17,937 bases of DNA from Tannerella sp. (GTDB lineage Bacteria > Bacteroidota > Bacteroidia > Bacteroidales > Tannerellaceae). The translations under genes were made by a program, and so were the position numbers. The stretch covers positions 1 to 17,937 of the forward strand of contig JAITDQ010000324.1 of the NCBI GenBank assembly GCA_031282485.1. The letters run 5' to 3'. Positions 1 to 8,670 of this stretch are shown here, piece after piece. Position 1 is the stretch's first letter, and every line of letters begins with the position of its first letter. The notes under the pieces were generated by a model that was not told the origin of the DNA, did not search any database, and worked only from the letters and a program-made list of their open reading frames with translations.

Positions 1-650
1 TTAAGAGCCATTTTCCGACCCTTACCAATCGGAATTTCATATTTGCCTTTTCCAAACGGATATTGATTTTCCTTGATTATTCCCGCCGTTTTAGCATCGT
101 TAAAGATTGCTCGCAGGCAACGCAAATATATGGAAATGGTCGCATAACTTTTTCCTTCTTCTATCATCGCTTTCTCATACTTTTTGAGCCAATCAGCCGA
201 AACCGTCTCAAATGGGATATTTGCACCGGCATAATTTTCCAAATGTTTGTATGCACTTCTGTTAGCAAGGGCGTTACCGACAGACCCTTCTTCCATCAGA
301 GCATCTAACTTGGCTTTGAAAAGAATATTCACTGTATCGCCTACACCTTTACCCAAGCGCAAGTTCAAAGCATCGTATGAAAAGTTTCCTTCTTCTACGA
401 GCATCTTCACAACTGCCTCAACCTTCTCAAAGGAGTTCTTTATTTCGGAACGTATTGAGATTAACCGTTTACTTTTTGTATCGGACAAGGCAGCCCATTC
501 CTCCGGACTCAATTCTTTCCCTGTGCTGTAATAACGCTGAACCCGCTTATAAATCACTTGAATTTTAACGGGAAACAGACCTGATTTCTTTTCTTTACGT
601 GTATCTTGTACTGTAAGAATTGATACTCCGTCTTTATTATACTTAAACAT
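1..650 (-). CDS. Tyrosine recombinase (integrase), N-terminal part, runs off the left edge
   Basis: Reading leftward from the ATG at 650-648, an open frame continues to the window edge without a stop (216 whole codons). The protein begins MFKYNKDGVSILTVQDTRKE. Residues about 8-95 look like the arm DNA-binding domain of Bacteroidetes integrases (SGLFPVKIQVIYKRVQRYYS, then a TGKELSPEEW segment). Residues about 105-205 look like the SAM-like core-binding domain, ending in a YEIPIGKGRKMAL linker that normally leads into the catalytic domain. The catalytic Arg-His-Arg-Tyr residues lie outside the window, so activity cannot be judged. Such proteins excise and integrate conjugative transposons, mobilisable elements and prophages, or invert promoters. 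The start is supported by a promoter about 50 bp upstream. The left neighbourhood would show which kind of element this is. The family call is firm; the element type is unknown. Confidence 0.85.
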   Translation of the reverse strand, partial: MFKYNKDGVSILTVQDTRKEKKSGLFPVKIQVIYKRVQRYYSTGKELSPEEWAALSDTKSKRLISIRSEIKNSFEKVEAVVKMLVEEGNFSYDALNLRLGKGVGDTVNILFKAKLDALMEEGSVGNALANRSAYKHLENYAGANIPFETVSADWLKKYEKAMIEEGKSYATISIYLRCLRAIFNDAKTAGIIKENQYPFGKGKYEIPIGKGRKMAL

Positions 651-664
651 AACGATTTGTATTG

Positions 665-691
665 TGTATGTTCCAAAAAATGGGACATACA
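665..691. repeat. Inverted repeat in the integrase leader
   Basis: TGTATGTTCC (665-674) and GGGACATACA (682-691) form ten-base arms with one mismatch around a 7-base A-rich centre. It sits just downstream of the predicted integrase start site. It could be an operator for a regulator, a leader hairpin, or a recombinase/excisionase binding site; the sequence does not decide. Confidence 0.55.
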
Positions 692-700
692 ATTTGCATA

Positions 701-731
701 CAAAGTTAGCGATTATATCTAAATTAAACAA
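701..731 (-). promoter_or_regulatory. Bacteroides-type promoter of the integrase gene
   Basis: On the minus strand the -7 box TAACTTTG (708-701) matches TAnnTTTG exactly. A TTG (731-729) lies upstream with a 20 bp spacer, as in the Bacteroides primary sigma consensus. The transcript would start near 694, giving a leader of about 45 nt. Confidence 0.6.
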
Positions 732-923
732 TAGCGGATGTAAATGAAAAATATCTATATCGCTATACAACAGCGAAATAGCATATTTATTAAAATCATC
801 GGCCCTTTTGACAGCACTTGATATATTCTTCCTGCTTCTTTTCTTTTTATTGTATCTTTCCAAATGCTTTTACATCTTTCCACTCTTATACACCACATAC
901 CACGAGGATTATCAACAACGAGA

Positions 924-969
924 ACGACAAAAAAAGCCGCCTTCTTACCGAAAGCTGCTTTTTTGTCGT
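924..969 (-). terminator. Terminator downstream of the sulfatase (probably bidirectional)
   Basis: The left arm ACGACAAAAAAAGC (924-937) pairs with the right arm GCTTTTTTGTCGT (957-969), leaving a single bulged A. The A/T tracts flank a GC core on both sides, so the stem could stop transcription in either direction. It lies just past the sulfatase stop codon and closes the susCD-sulfatase transcript. Confidence 0.75.
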
Positions 970-993
970 AAAGATACTAAATCTTACAGATTT

Positions 994-2502
994 TTATGGT
1001 ATCACAGGTTTTATAATATTTCCATTGACATCTTCCGGATAGAGCGCACCTTCTCTTGTTAACCGATCTACCATTTGTTTCATCATGGACGTCAACTTTT
1101 GCTTGTTGTTGCCGGACATATCATGCAGTTCAAAGGGATCTGTCGCTATATTATACAGTTCATAAGTAGGATGTGCCGAATCTTCAGGGTGATACCAATA
1201 AATCAATTTCCAGTCGGAATTACGATAAGATGTAAAATAATTGCCGCGATGCGCATGTGGAAAGTGCATCAAAAAAGTTTCCGTACGTTTTTTATTAATT
1301 TTTCCGGACAATTGCGTTTTGAGGTCGAATCCATCAATCACATGATTTGCAGGATTTTCTACCTTAGCCAGCGAAAGTACGGTGGGGAAAATATCCATTA
1401 CTGTTGCCAATTGTTGCTGAATAAATCCCGGTTTGACAGGAAAAGCTTTCTGAACAGGAATTTTACCATTCGGCTTTGCCCATCCCGCAATCAGTGGTGC
1501 ACGGGTACCGCCTTCATATTCAGTTCCTTTTTTTCCCCGTAACGGAGCAGAAGAAAAGTGCCCCTTTTCGTCGCCTAGGGGTGCGTCGGAGCCGTTGTCG
1601 CCCATGAAGATGATCAAAGTGTTTTCTGCTATGCCCAATATCTCCAGTCTATCCATGATATCTCCCAGCGATTTGTCCATACCTTCAATCAGGGTAGCAA
1701 AGGCCTTTGCCACGTCCGATTTGTCCACTGATGTGTAATGAGCGAGGAAACGCTTGTCTGCTTCAAAGGGAGCGTGTACGGCATAGTGCGCCATATACAG
1801 AAAAAACGGTTTTTTTGCTTCTACCGCCTGCGTCACCTCAGCAAGTGCCTCATGTGTCAGTGCATCGGAAAGGAATGTGTCGGAGCCATGATATTTTTCC
1901 AATCCGGGAACAGCTCGATTTTTATTCCCTTTGATATGCCCGTATCCGTGTTCGCCATAATAGCTGCCGGGCTGTCCGATAGAGGATCCCGCAATATTTA
2001 TGTCGAAACCGATATTTTGTGGATATTCACCTTCACTCCCCATACTGCCAAAATGAGCCTTACCCACATGAATCGTCCGATAACCGGCTTGTTGCAAAAG
2101 TTTTGGCAAGGTAACATCACTTTTTTTGATACCTTCCCAGTTCCAGTTTGCAGGGCCATAGGGTGTTTTATTATTAGTTTCGGAATTGATCCAGTTGGTT
2201 GTGTGATGCCTTGTGGCGTTTTGTCCTGTCATGATAGAGGCTCGTGTAGGCGAACTTACACTTTGTGCATAAAATGTTGAAAACCGGGTTCCCTGATTGG
2301 CTAACCGCTCCATATTTGGCGTGTGATACCATTCATTCAGAGGATAGCGGACCGGATTTCCTTTTGCGTCAGTCAGAAAAGGCACCTGCGTGTCCATCAG
2401 TCCCATGTCATCTACGAGGAAGATCACAATATTGGGTTGCTGTGCCTGAGTGATCAGCGAATATCCCGATAACAAAAATAAAGATGTTATTCTGTATTTC
2501 AT
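994..2502 (-). CDS. Periplasmic sulfatase, serine-type (S1 family)
   Basis: A 502-residue sulfatase of normal family length with a cleavable signal peptide (about 1-20, ending TQAQ). The metal ligands DD lie at 31-32 (FLVDDMG). The maturation motif is S83-S-P-T-R87 followed by ASIMTG, so the nucleophile is made from serine, not cysteine. In anaerobes such serines are converted to formylglycine by the radical-SAM enzyme anSME, which is not encoded here. Further expected active-site blocks are HVGKAHFG, a histidine in HYAVHAPF, and the metal-binding GDNGS. It would hydrolyse sulfate esters in the periplasm. It is the last gene of the fecR-susC-susD run, 17 bp after susD, so the substrate is probably a sulfated glycan imported by that SusCD pair. 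The substrate and sulfatase subfamily cannot be read off. A choline-sulfatase or arylsulfatase label would be a guess. Confidence 0.93.
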   Translation of the reverse strand: MKYRITSLFLLSGYSLITQAQQPNIVIFLVDDMGLMDTQVPFLTDAKGNPVRYPLNEWYHTPNMERLANQGTRFSTFYAQSVSSPTRASIMTGQNATRHHTTNWINSETNNKTPYGPANWNWEGIKKSDVTLPKLLQQAGYRTIHVGKAHFGSMGSEGEYPQNIGFDINIAGSSIGQPGSYYGEHGYGHIKGNKNRAVPGLEKYHGSDTFLSDALTHEALAEVTQAVEAKKPFFLYMAHYAVHAPFEADKRFLAHYTSVDKSDVAKAFATLIEGMDKSLGDIMDRLEILGIAENTLIIFMGDNGSDAPLGDEKGHFSSAPLRGKKGTEYEGGTRAPLIAGWAKPNGKIPVQKAFPVKPGFIQQQLATVMDIFPTVLSLAKVENPANHVIDGFDLKTQLSGKINKKRTETFLMHFPHAHRGNYFTSYRNSDWKLIYWYHPEDSAHPTYELYNIATDPFELHDMSGNNKQKLTSMMKQMVDRLTREGALYPEDVNGNIIKPVIP

Positions 2503-2519
2503 AAACTTTAATTTTTAAA

Positions 2520-4118
2520 TTACCAATTAGGGTTTTGTATCAGATTTTTATTCAGCGACAGTTGTAACAATGGCAAAGGGAATAAATAATCCCTGTCTTT
2601 GTTAAAAGTTCGCGTGGCAGCATATTGCAAGACGATAAAGCCATCAGGAGTAAGAGGTTTTTCTACAGAAGGATAAACATTTTTATCAAGTTTGGCGCCC
2701 AGTATATCTTGCGGTAATTCTGTTTCCGCCGTTTTCCATCTGATCAAATCACCATAGCGAAATGTTTCTCCTGCCAGTTCAACTCTGCGTTCCCGTCGAA
2801 TTTCCTCACGCATGTTCAGATTGTTTTCAGTCACAAAAGCATTGGTTAAATCAGGTAAACAATCCGGATTTGACGAGAAACGTTTACGCAATGTATTTAT
2901 GGAAATATTCAAGTCGGAATCTGAGACAGATTCATCAATCTCATAGGCAGCCTCTGCATAAATCAACAGGACTTCGGCGTAACGCATCAGCAAATCATGA
3001 GTATACGAAGGAGATATGTCCGCAGCATATTTTTTGAACATGTAACCGGTTGTGGTATTTGCCGCAAAACTTGGAATGAATGGCTGAGGCTGCACCTGAT
3101 AATCAGGATCATAAGGGCGCCACAGGGTCAAAGCCATCCGCGGATCACGATGACTGAACTCTGTTCCTAAAGGTAAATATCCCTGAAATAGAGGTGATTT
3201 ATCGATTGGTAAGCCATCGCTGCATAAAAAGGCATCTGCCAAATATTTCGTAGGAGAAAAAGAAAAGTCGAAAACCATTTGCCGTGAGCGGCTGGTACTG
3301 GGGCCGGCATCCGGCGTGTGCCGAAGTGTCATAATGCTTTCGGAATTATCATTACCTGCCTGCAGGAAAAGGTTTCGATAATCATCATATAATGCATATT
3401 CCCTGGAATCAATAACCAATCCGGCAGCAGTCTTTGCCAACGTCAGCAAGGATCGGTATTCACCCAAATTATGAAATTTATAAAGCGTTCCAAAGTAAAG
3501 TGCTACGCGGGCTTGCAATGTCAAAGCCGCACCTTTTGTGATACGACCGACATCGGAAGGTATAGCCGATTTTTCAGGAATGTTATCAACGGCATACTGA
3601 ATATCTTCCAGAATTTTATTCAATACTTCCGCACGTGGAGTCCGCGGAGCATAAAGTTCCGGGGACGCCAGATCCAAAGTTTTATCCACATATGGGATAT
3701 CTCCGAAGCGTTGCAGCAAATATGTGTAGAAATAAGCACGAAAAAAACGGGCTTCACCGGCATAACGACGTTTAAGATTCTCGTCTATATTTGCTTTTTG
3801 ATAATTTTCAAGAAATGAATTGGCCGTACGGATTTGGGTATAGCTTGTTCCCCAATAATCATCTGTATTTGATGGAGTATAGGTACCTGAACTAATCGTA
3901 TTCGGATTGCTTCCGTATGCGTCAATGGTTTGAAGATCTGTCCTGAAACCGCCAAGGAAGGTGGCTCTGTAAATACTGTTTAACGCCATTCTCAAGTCCT
4001 GTTCCGTATTCCAGAAACTTGAAGGAGATAGTGTTGTCAGGGGTTCTTTATCCAACCGGCAACTATTCGAGACTGCCAGGATAAGAAAAGTAATTAAGAA
4101 AAAATGATTGCTCTTCAT
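2520..4118 (-). CDS. susD: SusD/RagB-type surface glycan-binding lipoprotein
   Basis: A 532-residue outer-membrane lipoprotein. The signal peptide ends at Cys20 (AVSNSC, then RLDKEP), the expected lipidation site. The SusD hallmarks are visible: SPSSFWNTEQDLRMALNSIY near the start, RFFRAYFYTYLLQRFGDIPY in the helical TPR-like region, a REEIRRERRVELAGETFRYG block, and the family C-terminus PLPLLQLSLNKNLIQNPNW. SusD proteins cap the SusC barrel and capture oligosaccharide outside the cell. The gene starts 11 bp after susC ends, the standard paired arrangement. SusD sequences diverge too fast to name the ligand; the sulfatase next door suggests a sulfated one. Confidence 0.95.
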   Translation of the reverse strand: MKSNHFFLITFLILAVSNSCRLDKEPLTTLSPSSFWNTEQDLRMALNSIYRATFLGGFRTDLQTIDAYGSNPNTISSGTYTPSNTDDYWGTSYTQIRTANSFLENYQKANIDENLKRRYAGEARFFRAYFYTYLLQRFGDIPYVDKTLDLASPELYAPRTPRAEVLNKILEDIQYAVDNIPEKSAIPSDVGRITKGAALTLQARVALYFGTLYKFHNLGEYRSLLTLAKTAAGLVIDSREYALYDDYRNLFLQAGNDNSESIMTLRHTPDAGPSTSRSRQMVFDFSFSPTKYLADAFLCSDGLPIDKSPLFQGYLPLGTEFSHRDPRMALTLWRPYDPDYQVQPQPFIPSFAANTTTGYMFKKYAADISPSYTHDLLMRYAEVLLIYAEAAYEIDESVSDSDLNISINTLRKRFSSNPDCLPDLTNAFVTENNLNMREEIRRERRVELAGETFRYGDLIRWKTAETELPQDILGAKLDKNVYPSVEKPLTPDGFIVLQYAATRTFNKDRDYLFPLPLLQLSLNKNLIQNPNW

Positions 4119-4129
4119 CGTAAATCTGT

Positions 4130-7100
4130 TTAAAAAGTTAAATTGAGTCCAATAGAAAAATTACGCATAATAGGATACATATACCCGCCGGCAATATTTA
4201 ATTCCGGGTCGTATGCTTTCAGCATTTTTGTTATTTCAAATATGTTTTCACCGCTAAAATAAATCCTGATTCGGTCAAGGCCTGCTGATTTTGTCAATTT
4301 TTCATCAATGGAATATCCGAGTTGCAGGTTTTTCAGCCGGATGTAAGACGCATCCTGTATCCAGTGGTCTGAAGATTGATAATTATATGTAGCTCCAACA
4401 ATATGTCTGGGTAGCAAAGCATTGGAATTATCCGGTGTCCATGAATCTTTATGATGCCGGAAAGAGATATTTCCATATTCAAACACAAAAGGTGCGACTG
4501 CATTACTGGAAAGATAAAAATCTCGCTTCCCGACACCCTGGAAAAACGTTAAAAGATTCCATCCGCGCCATTGGATACCAAAGTTAAGTCCCCAAGTATA
4601 CCGGGGAATGCGATTACCTATGTATGCAAGATCACCGGGAGCATTTACTTCATTATCTCCATTGATATCCAAATATTTGATATCTCCTGCCGTCACGTTG
4701 GGATTGGCGTTGATGTGAGGATAGGAGGCCGCTTCTTCGGCCGTCTGAAAATAGCCTGCAGTTTTATATCCAAAATATGCTCCCATGGAATAACCCTGAG
4801 TATATACATTCGTAGTACCGGAACCGTCACCGGGGCCACTATATGTGGCTGAAATATTGGTGTTCGAGTATTTCTGCAATTTATCTATCTGATCGGATAT
4901 ATTAAAACCGATGTTATATGATACCTCATCCACCGCATCATTCCAGGAAATCGAAAATTCCCATCCTTTAGTGAACAATTCACCATAATTCCCGGTAGGT
5001 ACCTCAATACCAATGAGGCTTGGTACGGCTACCGACATGAGCATATCCTTGTTGCGCTTTGTGAAATATTCAACTGTTGAATTAAGACGATTTTTCAAGA
5101 ACCCCATTTCGATAGCGATGTTCTGCACTTCAACCGTTTCCCAGGTGCGATCTTCCGATGGCAAACGGCTATCTTGTGCCCACTGTGCTTTAGGTTCACT
5201 CCCAAACGGGTAGTAACCTCCTATGGTATATTGAGCAATATGGTCATAGAAACCCAAACCGCTTTGATTACCCATTTGTCCCCAGGATGTGCGAAGTTTC
5301 AAATTGCTGAATACTTTTTGTTGTTTCATGAAATTTTCCTCTGTTATACGCCAGCCGACTGATGCAGACGGGAAAGCGCCCCACCGGTTCCTTTTTGAGA
5401 ACCGCGACGAGGCATCTTCACGTATCTGAGCTTCAAACAAATATTTCGATGCATAAGCGTAATTAAGTCGTGCAAATACTGAAAACAACGCCCATTGATT
5501 TGCCGGCGCATTGTTATTGATATTACTCGTTCCCAAATTAAGTGAAGGAAGAATATTGGCCAGAATGTCATCCCGTGAGCCTTCAAGGCTTTCGTAATCG
5601 TTTTGTTCAAATGAAACACCTCCCAGAACAGAAAGATCATGTTTGTCAAGACTTTTTTTATAATCAGCCGTAAACTGACCGATATAATAAGTTGTGTTGG
5701 AAACGGATTGTGTAATCGTACTGGGATTGCCCTGTCCGACGGCGACTTCCAAAAGTCCCAGAGGTCCCCACCGTTCAACCGTCCGTTTGAATATCTTCTG
5801 CCGGTCATTACTCAATGTAACACCTCCCAACAGGCTGAACTTTAAACCATCCAAAGGCGTCCAATCAAACGAAGCCACTCCATCCGCTCTTTGTCCTTTG
5901 TCATAAGCTTCGCCTCCTTCATCAATCTGTTGCATAAGGTTACTTTGCCGGCGATAACGTGCATAATGTCCGTTTTCATCATATATGGGCATCACCGATC
6001 CCATTTGTACAAAAAGGATATAAGGGATTGACCATTCCCCCTGAACGGCCGGCATATAATTCCGGTTTGAATTGATGAAAGAAATTTTAGTGTCCAAAGT
6101 TAAATTCTTCACAATATTCACGTTGATATTTGACCTGATATTGATACGATCGTAATCATCGTCGGCATATTTTGAAAAAAAACCGTTTTGATTAAGCCAA
6201 CCTGCGGAAAAAAGATACTTTAATCCACCGCTTGCCTTGGAAAGGGTAATATTGTGATTTTGCTGAGTATTATGATCCATAAATTTTCCTATCCAATCCA
6301 TATCGGCCGTAAAAATCCATGCAGCGCCATTGGGAATAGAAACGGCGCTATTGGTACGTCGGGCTTCTAATGCAGCTTCCGGATAAGGCGCCGACATTTT
6401 GGCCGAAGCAAAAGCTGCATTTGCCATTTCCATATGTTCCAATCCTGCCGTAAGCTGGGGAATACGCGTCGGCGTATTATACGAAAAATTGCCCGTATAT
6501 TCAATTTTCAATTTTTCGGACTGCCCCGTCTTGGTAGTGACCAATATCACCCCGTCAGCAGCTCGGGCTCCGTAAATCGCCGCTGAAGCTGCATCTTTAA
6601 GTACCGAAACGGATTCAATATCCAACGGATTGACCATATTTATATTGCCGGGTAAACCGTCAATCAAGACCAATGCACCATCCGAATTAATGGATGTGTT
6701 ACCGCGTATTTTTAATGAAGCGAATCTCCCGGGTTCACCGCTTGCAGACTGCACCGTAAGCCCCGGGACAGCGCCCTGCATCGCTTCCACAGTAGAACGG
6801 ATGGGTCTATCCTCAATAATTTTGGATGAAATGGTAGAAACGGCGCCGGTTACACTGACTTTTTTCTGCGTACCATATCCGATAACAACCACTTCGTTAA
6901 GCGTCTTCCTGTCTTCCGACAGCATTACTTCCAATATCGTCTGCGAACCGATTGCTATTTCCTGTGTAATATAACCGATATAGGAAATCCGGAGGATATC
7001 GCTTTCTGCGACCGTCAACGAAAATTTACCGTCTACATCCGTAATAATGCCGTTAGCAGTTCCTTTGACAACAACATTAGCTCCGGTAACAGGTTCATTG

Positions 7101-7522
7101 TAATTATCCAGCACCGTCCCGGAAATGTTTTTAGTGATCCGCTTGATAAGAGCAATATGCTTATTCGAAATCCGGTAAGCGATGTCGGTACCACGGAATA
7201 TTTCATCCAGAATCAAGGTCAGGTCTTTGTCCGTTTCCCATACCGAAACCTGTTTTTGAATATCTACCTCCTGCGTGTTATAGACAAATTTATATCCGGT
7301 TTTTTGTTCTATCTCTTTAAAAACCTGCCCATACGAACTGTTATTAACTTGCAAAGACAGAGACACGGTTTGTGCAGATAAAAAAATTGTCTGAAAAAAC
7401 AGGACGAAAACAGAGATCAATAATACATGTGATAAATTGTTTTTCTTTGTTTCGGAGAATGTTAAAACATCCCCTCCAGCATTTTTCTTCATAAAATGCC
7501 TTGTAAATAATTTTTTATTCAT
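4130..7522 (-). CDS. susC: SusC/RagA-type TonB-dependent outer-membrane transporter with STN domain
   Basis: An 1130-residue transporter with domains in this order: a long N-terminus with a hydrophobic signal segment (about 31-50, ending LSAQ); an STN/secretin-like domain (52-125, VSLSLQVNNSSYGQVFKEIE); a carboxypeptidase-like regulatory domain (132-202, ISGTVLDNYNEPVTGANVVV); a TonB-box-like segment (LNEVVVIGYGTQKK, about 208-221); a plug with the SusC signature DAASAAIYGARAADGVILVT; and a beta-barrel ending NFSIGLNLTF with a C-terminal aromatic. It imports glycan fragments across the outer membrane using TonB energy. The STN domain is characteristic of transporters that signal to a FecR anti-sigma factor, and fecR lies directly upstream, so transport and transcription are probably coupled. 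About 30 polar residues precede the signal segment; a start at Met11 is also possible. Confidence 0.96.
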   Translation of the reverse strand: MNKKLFTRHFMKKNAGGDVLTFSETKKNNLSHVLLISVFVLFFQTIFLSAQTVSLSLQVNNSSYGQVFKEIEQKTGYKFVYNTQEVDIQKQVSVWETDKDLTLILDEIFRGTDIAYRISNKHIALIKRITKNISGTVLDNYNEPVTGANVVVKGTANGIITDVDGKFSLTVAESDILRISYIGYITQEIAIGSQTILEVMLSEDRKTLNEVVVIGYGTQKKVSVTGAVSTISSKIIEDRPIRSTVEAMQGAVPGLTVQSASGEPGRFASLKIRGNTSINSDGALVLIDGLPGNINMVNPLDIESVSVLKDAASAAIYGARAADGVILVTTKTGQSEKLKIEYTGNFSYNTPTRIPQLTAGLEHMEMANAAFASAKMSAPYPEAALEARRTNSAVSIPNGAAWIFTADMDWIGKFMDHNTQQNHNITLSKASGGLKYLFSAGWLNQNGFFSKYADDDYDRINIRSNINVNIVKNLTLDTKISFINSNRNYMPAVQGEWSIPYILFVQMGSVMPIYDENGHYARYRRQSNLMQQIDEGGEAYDKGQRADGVASFDWTPLDGLKFSLLGGVTLSNDRQKIFKRTVERWGPLGLLEVAVGQGNPSTITQSVSNTTYYIGQFTADYKKSLDKHDLSVLGGVSFEQNDYESLEGSRDDILANILPSLNLGTSNINNNAPANQWALFSVFARLNYAYASKYLFEAQIREDASSRFSKRNRWGAFPSASVGWRITEENFMKQQKVFSNLKLRTSWGQMGNQSGLGFYDHIAQYTIGGYYPFGSEPKAQWAQDSRLPSEDRTWETVEVQNIAIEMGFLKNRLNSTVEYFTKRNKDMLMSVAVPSLIGIEVPTGNYGELFTKGWEFSISWNDAVDEVSYNIGFNISDQIDKLQKYSNTNISATYSGPGDGSGTTNVYTQGYSMGAYFGYKTAGYFQTAEEAASYPHINANPNVTAGDIKYLDINGDNEVNAPGDLAYIGNRIPRYTWGLNFGIQWRGWNLLTFFQGVGKRDFYLSSNAVAPFVFEYGNISFRHHKDSWTPDNSNALLPRHIVGATYNYQSSDHWIQDASYIRLKNLQLGYSIDEKLTKSAGLDRIRIYFSGENIFEITKMLKAYDPELNIAGGYMYPIMRNFSIGLNLTF

Positions 7523-7582
7523 ACTTTTGTGAGTTAATTGTTTTATACTGGGTAGTCGTTAGCTACCGATTAACAAATCATG

Positions 7583-7608
7583 TTTGGGGATGCGCTAACA
7601 TCCCCAAA
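7583..7608 (-). promoter_or_regulatory. Perfect hairpin between fecR and susC
   Basis: TTTGGGGATG (7583-7592) and CATCCCCAAA (7599-7608) form a perfect 10 bp stem with a 6-base loop, in the 145 bp between fecR and susC. No T-run follows it on the minus strand, so it is not a classic terminator. It could protect or process the mRNA so that susCD is expressed more strongly than fecR. A weaker stem GGTAG/CTACC (7551-7555/7563-7567) lies between it and the susC start. Confidence 0.6.
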
Positions 7609-7667
7609 TGCTTTCTATGGTTCATGTACTGTTCATCATAATTTCTTGTTTTTTTAAGTTCGACATA

Positions 7668-8561
7668 TCATTTAATATAAATCTCCCCCTGTCTCCTTTC
7701 TATTGAATAGCGCGCTGATATCCGGAGTATGGAGAGTATCTCGTCAAGTGTTTCCTTATCTTCAAATACGGCAGTAAATGTTTTCTGCCGCATAATTTCA
7801 TTCTCAATATGTATTTTAACATGAAAAGCTTGCTGAAGTTCTCCGGTGATTTCTTCCAATGTACTTCCTTCGAACCTGAATACTCCCGTTATCCATGAGG
7901 TAACGGTTTCCGGTTTTACGGTAGAAACTACGATGTCCCGCATTGAACCATAACAAACGGCCTGTTGATTCGGCATCATCAACTTATCCGGCATATCCGT
8001 TTTATTATCATTGCGAAACAGTGCTATCCTGCCCTCCAGCAATGTTATTATTGTTTTATCCGACTGTTCCTCGGTTATCACATTGAATGATGTACCTAAT
8101 ACCTTTATATAGAAGTCTTCCAATTGAACGATAAACGGTTTTTTGTCCTTACGCACTTCAAAAAAGGCTTCTCCCGATACATTTACTTTCCGTTGGTCGT
8201 CATCGAAAGAACGGGGATAACGCAAACAGGCATTTGCATTTATCCAAACGACGCTGCTGTCGGGAAGAACTATTTTTGTTTTTGCATCGGGCACAGCCGT
8301 AGTCTCGTACCACACAAGCTCGTTCCGGGGTTTTGGATCGACAAAATGCATGACGGAAACGACGAATAAAGCAAAGGATACAGCAACGGCAAAATATTTC
8401 CATGACCTGATATTTCTCTCAGGAAAAAGAATTTTTCGGGAACCGGATATCCTTTCTTTTAACCGCTCATAATTCTCTTTCTTATCGTAAAGAACAGGTT
8501 TAAAATGTATCCGTCCAATCAGGCCGTAACAATCATTATCTTCTATTTCGTTGTTGTCCAT
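7668..8561 (-). CDS. FecR-family anti-sigma factor (membrane, DUF4974)
   Basis: A 297-residue single-pass inner-membrane protein. A short cytoplasmic part (1-53) would hold the sigma factor. One transmembrane helix lies at about 55-73 (KYFAVAVSFALFVVSV). It is followed by a periplasmic FecR domain (about 86-185, with KIVLPDSSVVWINANACLRY and VNVSGEAFFEV) and a C-terminal DUF4974-like domain (about 230-296, FRFEGSTLEEITGELQQAF). In this family the periplasmic part senses the STN domain of the partner transporter and the protein is then cleaved or relaxed to free the sigma factor. The partner sigma gene is divergent, 207 bp away; susC follows 145 bp downstream. The division into domains is by pattern recognition, and the regulatory role is inferred from the family. 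Confidence 0.93.
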   Translation of the reverse strand: MDNNEIEDNDCYGLIGRIHFKPVLYDKKENYERLKERISGSRKILFPERNIRSWKYFAVAVSFALFVVSVMHFVDPKPRNELVWYETTAVPDAKTKIVLPDSSVVWINANACLRYPRSFDDDQRKVNVSGEAFFEVRKDKKPFIVQLEDFYIKVLGTSFNVITEEQSDKTIITLLEGRIALFRNDNKTDMPDKLMMPNQQAVCYGSMRDIVVSTVKPETVTSWITGVFRFEGSTLEEITGELQQAFHVKIHIENEIMRQKTFTAVFEDKETLDEILSILRISARYSIERRQGEIYIK

Positions 8562-8650
8562 ATATTGCGTCTTTTTTATAGAGATGACAATTTATTAAAA
8601 AATTCCGGGTCGAAACTCATTTTTTTCTTTGTTTTATTTTATGTTGCCAA

Positions 8651-8670
8651 AATACCATATTATAGGTATT
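8651..8670. repeat. Palindrome between the divergent sigma and anti-sigma genes
   Basis: AATACC (8651-8656) and GGTATT (8665-8670) are perfect inverted arms around the AT-only spacer ATATTATA. The right arm overlaps the -33 TTG (8669-8671) of the predicted sigma-gene promoter. On the minus strand the palindrome lies between a TTTG (8675-8672) and a TATTTTG (8654-8648), a possible fecR promoter with a short spacer. It is a good candidate for an operator or for the sequence recognised by the ECF sigma factor itself. Confidence 0.45.

Larger units (their letters stand above)
651..993. other. Intergenic region between integrase and sulfatase; probable mobile-element junction
   Basis: No credible gene is seen in this stretch. 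It holds the integrase promoter, its leader palindrome, and the terminator at 924-969. A small inverted repeat TCGCT/AGCGA lies at 760-764/772-776. A 9-base direct repeat ATCTTTCCA occurs at 854-862 and 874-882, offset by 20 bp. Since integrase genes usually lie close to an attachment site, the element end may fall here, but I found no second att copy. The CTnDOT-type core GTAnnTTTGC does not occur in this stretch. Confidence 0.4.

Noticed and set aside
808..1062. Overlapping plus-strand frames of 74-84 codons across the sulfatase 3' end.
   Set aside because: They cross the terminator and the sulfatase stop, have skewed Phe/Tyr/Ser composition and no promoter of the Bacteroides type.
994..2502. 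Possible cysteine-type sulfatase.
   Set aside because: The maturation motif reads S-S-P-T-R, so the modified residue is serine.
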